From the NCBI GenBank assembly GCA_029261595.1, contig JAJDAZ010000040.1, forward strand, positions 49,957 through 113,956: a stretch of 64,000 nt of DNA, written 5' to 3'. Of this stretch, positions 59,450 to 64,000 are shown in pieces (position 1 is the stretch's first letter; every line of letters begins with the position of its first letter). The position numbers and the translations under genes are program-made. Origin of the DNA: Nitrospinaceae bacterium. GTDB lineage: Bacteria > Nitrospinota > Nitrospinia > Nitrospinales > VA-1. The notes beneath the pieces are model-generated. The model searched no databases, was not told the origin of the DNA, and was given only the letters and a program-made list of their open reading frames with translations.

Positions 59450-59526
59450 TCAGTGAATCTGGATGATGACGTTTTTTACCTGAGTGTAAGACTCCATCGC
59501 GTGGACGCCCATTTCCCGGCCATAGC
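59450..59526 (-). pseudogene. 3' fragment of an aldehyde dehydrogenase gene
   Basis: On the minus strand a frame ending at 59450 reads GREMGVHAMESYTQVKNV then IIQIH-stop. This is the characteristic C-terminus of NAD(P)-dependent aldehyde dehydrogenases (GREMG...YTxVKNV). Upstream of GREMG the reading turns to unrelated AT-rich sequence, so only about 25 residues remain. It shows that an aldehyde dehydrogenase gene was cut off here by insertion or deletion. Confidence 0.75.
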
Positions 59527-59626
59527 AAATTTCCCATATTTTCCAGTATTTCCCCCTGTTAGCTGAATTTTTTGGCCGTAGTTTGGCTACATATAGTTTG
59601 ATCCATTGCCTTTTCTTGTAATTAAG

Positions 59627-59673
59627 GTACAATATTTGTACTGACAATATTTGTACTGACAAAATTTGTAATT
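59627..59673. repeat. Three 15-base tandem repeats, each palindromic
   Basis: ACAATATTTGTACTG occurs at 59629-59643 and exactly again at 59644-59658, with a diverged third unit at 59659-59673. GTACAA-TAT-TTGTAC (59627-59641) is a perfect inverted repeat, and ACAAA-A-TTTGT in the third unit is another. Regular 15-base dyads 50-95 bases before a gene look like operator sites. Confidence 0.7.
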
Positions 59674-59723
59674 TTAAATTTTGCCTGTTGTAATATCGCA
59701 CTATCGATAAACTGGAGCCCAGA

Positions 59724-60239
59724 ATGCCAAGTATAACGCTCACCCGCGAAAAGTTCCTTGAAGACCTTCAAGGTCGAACTTTTTCCGATGTTTTGAATGA
59801 TCCAGAACAACCTTTTGAAGCCGTTCTTGGGTTTTTTAATGATGAAAACAGGCAACGTCGGATGGAGGAGTCCGAGATTCATCACGACAGGCCTCCTTTG
59901 GCTGGCGTCGTCCGCGAGCTTGAATCACATCCAGCCATTGATCCGATTTTGGCAGACACACACACACAGAGGAGCAAGCGATTGCGGCAGGCGGTTGGCG
60001 TGGTGGTGCGCATGATTATGGAGGCTCGTGGTTGGCAGAAAACCGGTCGAAAAGGATCACTGGGTGTCCGGGACGGTAAAAAATCATCGGAACTTAACCA
60101 CAACACAGGCGGGCTGGCATTTTGGTTCATTCGTGCCGAGCGCTACGTTCTTGCTGAGGGTATGCCGTTCCAATCAGTGCGAGATCACTATCAAAAACTA
60201 GAATCCTCTGAGTCACAACTAATACTTAAGGAAAACTAA
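59724..60239 (+). CDS. Hypothetical protein, 171 residues, coupled to DUF1611 gene
   Basis: Not recognised. The protein is soluble, with a conserved-looking middle (RLRQAVGVVVRMIMEARGWQ) and GLAFWFIRAERYVLAEGM near the C-terminus. The start ATG has GGAG seven bases before it. Its stop overlaps the next start as TAATG, implying coupled translation with the DUF1611 protein. Palindromic repeats lie upstream and may regulate it. A regulator or accessory role is possible. Confidence 0.6.
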   Translation: MPSITLTREKFLEDLQGRTFSDVLNDPEQPFEAVLGFFNDENRQRRMEESEIHHDRPPLAGVVRELESHPAIDPILADTHTQRSKRLRQAVGVVVRMIMEARGWQKTGRKGSLGVRDGKKSSELNHNTGGLAFWFIRAERYVLAEGMPFQSVRDHYQKLESSESQLILKEN

Positions 60240-61519
60240 TGAGCATCCATCACAGAACGGCCAATTTGAATAATGGTCCAGTCAGGTTTATCAAAAGGGA
60301 AAGAGAAGCGGGCAAGAAGAGCAGGATGGGTCAGAAAAAAACCGCCCTGATTTACTGCGAAAATCAATTTGGCTTAGTGGACGGAAAAACCGCCGCGGCG
60401 TTAGTCCGGCATTCTGAACTTTATACCATTGTTGGAATTATTGACAGCTCATTAGCTGGCAAGGATGCAGGGGAAGAATTAGGGGGAAGTGATAGGGGTA
60501 TTCCCATTTTTTCTAATTTGGATGACGCTTTGGGTAAACTTTCAGAGGTTCCGGATTGTTACATTTATGGGAAGGCTCTTTTAGATGCTTATATATCTAT
60601 CGAAGAAAGGTCTCTCATCCTTGAAGCCATGGAAAATGGAATGGACATCATCAACGGTCTGCATCAGTTCTTCTCTGAAGATCTGGAGTTTGCTCAGATG
60701 GCGGCCCAAAATGATATTCAAATTAAAGACATTAGAAAGCCTCCGCGATTAAAGGATTTGCATGTCTTTACGGGCCAAATATCCAAAGTAAATGTTCCTG
60801 TGATTGCCGTCTTAGGCACCGATTGTGCCTGCGGAAAAATGACCACCGCAGTAGAACTCAACGAGACCCTGAATAATCTCGGCATAAAGTCGGTGCTAGT
60901 CGCGACAGGCCAAACCAGCTTGATGCAGGGAGCCATGTATGGTGTATCGATCGATGCTCTTATTTCCCAGTTTGTGATAGGTGAAGTTGAAAACTCTGTT
61001 ATAGAAGCGTTTGACAACGAAAACCCCGACATCATTTTAGTGGAGGGACAGAGCGCTGTCAGTCATCCCGCTTTCATGGGTTCTCTCGGCATATTGAAGG
61101 GAAGCATGGCCGATGGCATTATCCTTCAACATCCCCCTGCCAGGAAGTTTCGTTGCGATTTTCCTGACTTGCCAATGCCAACTATTAAAAGCGAAATTCA
61201 ACTGATTGAAACGATTTCAGATGCGAGAGTGATGGCAATTGCATTGAGCCATGAAAACCTGGAAGACGAAGAAATTCAAAAAATCATACCGGAATATGAA
61301 AAGCAATTTCACTTACCGACGACAGATGTTTTGAGGCATGGGTGCCAAAAACTTGTTCAAGCATTGAGCGATAATTTTCCAAAGTTGAATCAAAAGCTTA
61401 AGCGAGAAAATTTTATTTTTTTCTCGGACAGGCAACCACGCGCTCTTAACCATTTGGAAGGAATTAATGAATTCGTTCATGCCAAGAATAGAAATTGCCT
61501 TATCCCAAATACAAGATAA
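60239..61519 (+). CDS. DUF1611 family protein (DgcN-like P-loop enzyme)
   Basis: A 426-residue protein with a Rossmann-like N-domain (TALIYCENQFGLVDGKTAAA, ~34-53) and a P-loop domain with GTDCACGKMTTAVEL, the DUF1611 nucleotide-binding motif. Family members include DgcN, a D-glutamate N-acetyltransferase of marine bacteria. The first ATG overlaps the previous stop; an ATG at residue 30 (60326) is an alternative that matches family starts better. The end overlaps the racemase gene by 53 bases. In DgcN systems the partner is an enolase-type epimerase, not a PLP racemase. Confidence 0.82.
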   Translation: MSIHHRTANLNNGPVRFIKREREAGKKSRMGQKKTALIYCENQFGLVDGKTAAALVRHSELYTIVGIIDSSLAGKDAGEELGGSDRGIPIFSNLDDALGKLSEVPDCYIYGKALLDAYISIEERSLILEAMENGMDIINGLHQFFSEDLEFAQMAAQNDIQIKDIRKPPRLKDLHVFTGQISKVNVPVIAVLGTDCACGKMTTAVELNETLNNLGIKSVLVATGQTSLMQGAMYGVSIDALISQFVIGEVENSVIEAFDNENPDIILVEGQSAVSHPAFMGSLGILKGSMADGIILQHPPARKFRCDFPDLPMPTIKSEIQLIETISDARVMAIALSHENLEDEEIQKIIPEYEKQFHLPTTDVLRHGCQKLVQALSDNFPKLNQKLKRENFIFFSDRQPRALNHLEGINEFVHAKNRNCLIPNTR

Positions 61520-62552
61520 TGCCCGGATGCTCTCCGAACTATATGAGCAAAAAGGTATTTCCTTGATGGGGGTTTCGAAAGCGGTGCTGGGAGAACCTTC
61601 TATTGTCGAGGCAATGATTCAGGGCGGAGTTCAGTATATTGCTGATTCACGCATTGAAAACATAATAAAGATGAAAAATGCGGGGATATCAACTCAGTTC
61701 GTTCTTTTACGCACTGCCTTAAGTCAAGCTGAATTCGTTGTTAAGCATTCCGACATTAGTTTAAACACTGAGATCGAGACACTTAAAAAACTTTCCTGTT
61801 ATGCGAAAGCACAAAAAAAAATCCATCAAGTAATTGTGATGGTTGAGTTGGGTGATTTACGTGAAGGAGTACTTCCTTGCGACCTTCCTCAATTTATCCG
61901 AGAAACTCTTTCCCTATCCCATATAAAAGTTGTTGGAATTGGCTGTAATCTGGCTTGTTATGGGGGAATTAAGCCGGATAGTGAAAATATGAATGAACTA
62001 TCTGAATTGGTCAATGTCATTGAAAAAGAGTTTCAAATTAATTTGGAAATAATTTCTGGCGGAAATTCGGCAAATTATGGATGGTCTCAATCGACTCAAA
62101 ATGCCGGCAGGATTAACAATTTGCGCTTGGGTGAATCAATTTTTTTAGGTTGCGAAACTGTGAACCGAAAAGCAATTCCAGGTTTGCACACCCGAGCATT
62201 CCAACTCGTCGCCGAAGTTATCGAATCCAAGAAAAAGCCATCTCTTCCATATGGCGAAATCTGTCAAGACGCGTTTGGAAATGTTCCTGGTTTCCAGGAT
62301 CGAGGAATTCGCCAGAGAGCAATCATTGCTTTGGGCAGGCAGGACATTCATCTCTCCAGCTTAGAATCCAATGATAAGTCTGAAGTGCTGGGAGCCAGCA
62401 GTGATCATATTATCTTGGACAGCGAAAACCACAATTTACAGGTTGGAGATGAAGTGAGATTTAACCTGAATTACCGTGGTCTTCTCGCCGCCATGACTTC
62501 TCCTTTTGTCAGGAAGCAATTTGTAAATTGCAATCATCACGCAGTGGTCTAG
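61467..62552 (+). CDS. Ornithine/alanine racemase-like PLP enzyme (YhfX/Orr type)
   Basis: A 361-residue fold-type III PLP enzyme. The likely PLP lysine is in SLMGVSKAVLGEP (~35), and ISGGNSANYGW with LRLGESIFLGCE form the phosphate-binding part. The layout matches the alanine/ornithine racemase family rather than classic Alr. GGAAGGA five bases before ATG 61467 supports this start. With the overlapping DUF1611 gene it probably forms a D-amino-acid pathway; the substrate is unknown. Confidence 0.82.
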   Translation: MNSFMPRIEIALSQIQDNARMLSELYEQKGISLMGVSKAVLGEPSIVEAMIQGGVQYIADSRIENIIKMKNAGISTQFVLLRTALSQAEFVVKHSDISLNTEIETLKKLSCYAKAQKKIHQVIVMVELGDLREGVLPCDLPQFIRETLSLSHIKVVGIGCNLACYGGIKPDSENMNELSELVNVIEKEFQINLEIISGGNSANYGWSQSTQNAGRINNLRLGESIFLGCETVNRKAIPGLHTRAFQLVAEVIESKKKPSLPYGEICQDAFGNVPGFQDRGIRQRAIIALGRQDIHLSSLESNDKSEVLGASSDHIILDSENHNLQVGDEVRFNLNYRGLLAAMTSPFVRKQFVNCNHHAVV

Positions 62553-62647
62553 CTTATCACTAACAAGCATCGATTTTTCAGAAGTACATTAGAGTATTCC
62601 CCCCGCAACTGCACCATGTAATAGATATTTAAAATCGAGGATATTTT

Positions 62648-62827
62648 ATGAATGAAGTAAAGGTGTTCGACGGTTCTGGAAATTTAACAAAAGTGATCTC
62701 TGTAAATCAATTGAACATTAGAGAAAAAACCCTATTAAATACCCCTTCTATGTTCAGGAGAAATAAAAGAACGGTAAAGCCGCCAATAAAAATTCCTGAC
62801 AGTAAGGACAATACTGGAAAACCATAA
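62648..62827 (+). CDS. Small protein, 59 residues, upstream of rpsU
   Basis: Not recognised. The ATG at 62648 has GAGG eight bases upstream. The 59-residue product starts NEVKVFDGSGNLTKVISV, suggesting a short beta-hairpin, and has a basic C-terminus (RRNKRTVKPP). It ends 20 bases before the bS21 start and is probably cotranscribed. Confidence 0.55.
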   Translation: MNEVKVFDGSGNLTKVISVNQLNIREKTLLNTPSMFRRNKRTVKPPIKIPDSKDNTGKP

Positions 62828-62847
62828 ACTTAAAATTCGGGGGTCTT

Positions 62848-63054
62848 ATTTCACAAGTAATCGTTTACCAAAATCAGGTCGATCAGGCGTTGAAAATATT
62901 GAAACGCCAACTTAGTAAGGAAGGTTTATTCAGAGATCTTAAGCGCAAACGTTTTTTTATGAAACCTTCAGTAAAGAAAAAACTGAAGATTAAAGATGCT
63001 AAAAGAAAGAGAAAAGCGGCGAACCGGCGTACAAGATCTTTTTGGCATATGTGA
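62848..63054 (+). CDS. rpsU: Ribosomal protein bS21 with probable AUU start
   Basis: The frame reads SQVIVYQNQVDQALKILKR, then LSKEGLFRDLKRKRFFMKP, followed by a basic tail, clearly bS21 (compare VxxNExxDxALRRFKR and EVRRREFYEKP). No ATG, GTG or TTG lies between the in-frame conserved N-terminus and upstream, whereas ATT at 62848 gives the usual length (68 residues) and starts at SQVIV, with GGGGG four bases upstream. AUU starts are known for infC, where they allow autoregulation. The first usual start would be an internal ATG deep in the protein. Confidence 0.85.
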   Translation: MSQVIVYQNQVDQALKILKRQLSKEGLFRDLKRKRFFMKPSVKKKLKIKDAKRKRKAANRRTRSFWHM

Positions 63055-63162
63055 AAATAAGTTTTCCGGGTGAGCTCTTTCGTAATGGGATCGGGCTTGC
63101 ACTCGCGCCGAACAGGTTTTAGGTCGCGGTTCAACACCTTTTAAATGATACTGGAGACAAAG

Positions 63163-63474
63163 ATGACCCTAGACCGCAATGCAAAAATCTTGATAGCTGT
63201 TTTTTCATTTGCTTTATTGTTGAACGGATTAAATCCATGGCTCCAACCTCCTGAAGCGGGTGCAAAAGAAAATGCCCCAATCTCTGAAAATAATATTGAC
63301 CCTCGTTGTTCTTCGCCTGTGAACGGTTCCATCGGTAGTCCGGAAGAAGTCAAAAACGTGGAAAGATTATTGGGATACATCGAATCTGCAGTCAATGACA
63401 TTCAATTGACCGTTAAAGGGATTGACCGAAAAATGGACACAGTCTCTTCATTTAAGTCAGCGGATAGAGGGTGA
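63163..63474 (+). CDS. Small membrane-anchored or exported protein
   Basis: Not recognised. A 103-residue protein from ATG 63163, chosen because GGAGA stands six bases before it. TLDRNAKILIAVFSFALLLNGL is an N-terminal membrane helix or signal anchor, followed by NPWLQPPEAGA and an acidic, helical C-terminus. Similar short proteins starting with this LDRNxKILI pattern occur in several phyla. Function unknown. Confidence 0.65.
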   Translation: MTLDRNAKILIAVFSFALLLNGLNPWLQPPEAGAKENAPISENNIDPRCSSPVNGSIGSPEEVKNVERLLGYIESAVNDIQLTVKGIDRKMDTVSSFKSADRG

Positions 63475-63537
63475 CACGATTTTTCAGCAAGTGAGGGTTC
63501 TTTTCTGCGCAGGGAAACCATTTTCAAAGAGGGTAAG

Positions 63538-63708
63538 ATGGAATTTCACGCTTTTTACATCCTGATCATATCAATGATTCTCAATTTTATTGTGTTAGGA
63601 ATTTCCCTGAACCGCCCGGATTCTTTTTTCCCAGTGAGCCTTTCAGCCATTTCGATTTCCCTGCAAGGATACGCCTTGCGCCTGATCGCCATTGACTCGA
63701 TAAGTTGA
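63538..63708 (+). CDS. Small hydrophobic protein, 56 residues
   Basis: Not recognised. ATG at 63538 is preceded by GAGGG. The 56-residue product has one or two hydrophobic stretches (FYILIISMILNFIVLGISL; SLSAISISLQGYALRLIAI), suggesting a small membrane protein. The clean ribosome site makes translation plausible. Confidence 0.5.
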   Translation: MEFHAFYILIISMILNFIVLGISLNRPDSFFPVSLSAISISLQGYALRLIAIDSIS

Positions 63709-63815
63709 AGAATTATTGTGTGTTTGCACTCAGATTAATGGGACCCCTTGAATTGAAAAGCCAGAGGATACATTTTCAATATTCTTAAATCTATATATAT
63801 GGAGGGTATTAAAAA

Positions 63816-63869
63816 TTGACAGAATCCACAAAAACAGTGAGTGAGACTATGCAAGAATTAATTGGATAA
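63816..63869 (+). CDS. Possible 17-residue peptide (TTG start)
   Basis: TTG at 63816 has GGAGGG nine bases upstream. The frame encodes a 17-residue hydrophilic peptide (starts TESTKTVSET, ends QELIG) and stops at a TAA. The same frame then continues open for 22 more codons to a second stop, suggesting either leader peptide function or a gene broken by one nonsense change. Confidence 0.25.
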   Translation: MTESTKTVSETMQELIG

Positions 63870-63970
63870 GTAAGGAAAAGCGTTTACAGGTTTAGACTCA
63901 GTGGAATGAAAGAGTCATGGTTTCTCGGTTAAGATAAGTTGTCGAATCTTAATCATTAAAGGAGAAACCA

Positions 63971-64000
63971 ATGACTCAATCTCAATACGTTATCAGAAGA
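63971..64000 (+). CDS. Start of an unidentified gene (cut by window end)
   Basis: ATG at 63971 is preceded by AAAGGAG seven bases upstream. Ten codons are visible (TQSQYVIRR after Met), too few to identify the product. Confidence 0.5.
   Translation, partial: MTQSQYVIRR

Overview
The window reads as chromosome of a free-living, Gram-negative, aerobic bacterium. It has complex I subunits, MEP isoprenoid genes, a MreBCD/PBP2 rod system, a PpiD-type periplasmic folding factor, lipoproteins and a NhaD-type sodium/proton antiporter, which is common in marine bacteria. Moderate GC, archaeal-type GlmU-like and ThiD-ThiN proteins, and the general look of the proteins suggest Nitrospinota (Nitrospina-like) or a related deep-branching lineage. 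That assignment is an inference made without any database search. No rRNA, tRNA, CRISPR array or intact insertion sequence was recognised.

Layout. 1-5 kb: end of nuoL, nuoM, sfsA, a lipoprotein, a methyltransferase and a small conserved-looking protein. 5-10 kb, minus strand: argD-argF-mscS-like-tgt. 10-12.5 kb: comF and nhaD, convergent. A 710-base gap with no recognised gene is followed by ispA-dxs-hisB-hisH and an EamA transporter (13.2-18.3 kb). 18.3-22.1 kb, minus strand: mtaB with a SAM hydrolase, smpB and a CBS-CheX fusion. 22.2-28 kb: a good sigma70-type promoter, a true Fis-like protein, two sugar nucleotidyltransferases, glmS and thiDN. 28-34.6 kb: ppiD diverging from mreB-mreC-mreD-mrdA. 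35.4-37.2 kb is an AT-rich accessory pair (an unknown protein plus an XRE/ImmA-IrrE protease) next to uvrB. 39.7-41.8 kb: a TraB-family protein and a hydroxyacid dehydrogenase.

The most unusual region is 42.1-47.8 kb, a signalling locus: chemoreceptor, truncated globin, receiver-CheB, HDOD protein and PAS protein. The globin coding sequence has no usual start codon before its conserved N-terminus. It is joined to the chemoreceptor frame through a run of nine A preceded by a strong Shine-Dalgarno-like sequence. This suggests a receptor-globin fusion made by -1 frameshifting or slippage, or a homopolymer error hiding a direct fusion. A decayed copy of the globin C-terminus follows the HDOD gene.

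47.9-57 kb is mostly ordinary: a TPMT-like methyltransferase, SRAP, an M24 peptidase, Bcp, a TPR protein, a DUF1566 protein, GatB and an SDR. Dispersed palindromic repeats, also present near 2.5 and 39.5 kb, reach into the SRAP gene. 57-59.4 kb holds a two-component system. From 59.4 kb the DNA looks more mosaic: an aldehyde dehydrogenase 3' fragment, a three-unit 15-base palindromic tandem repeat, an unknown gene coupled to a DUF1611 protein and an ornithine/alanine-racemase-like enzyme, then small genes. One of these is a bS21 gene that seems to use an AUU start.
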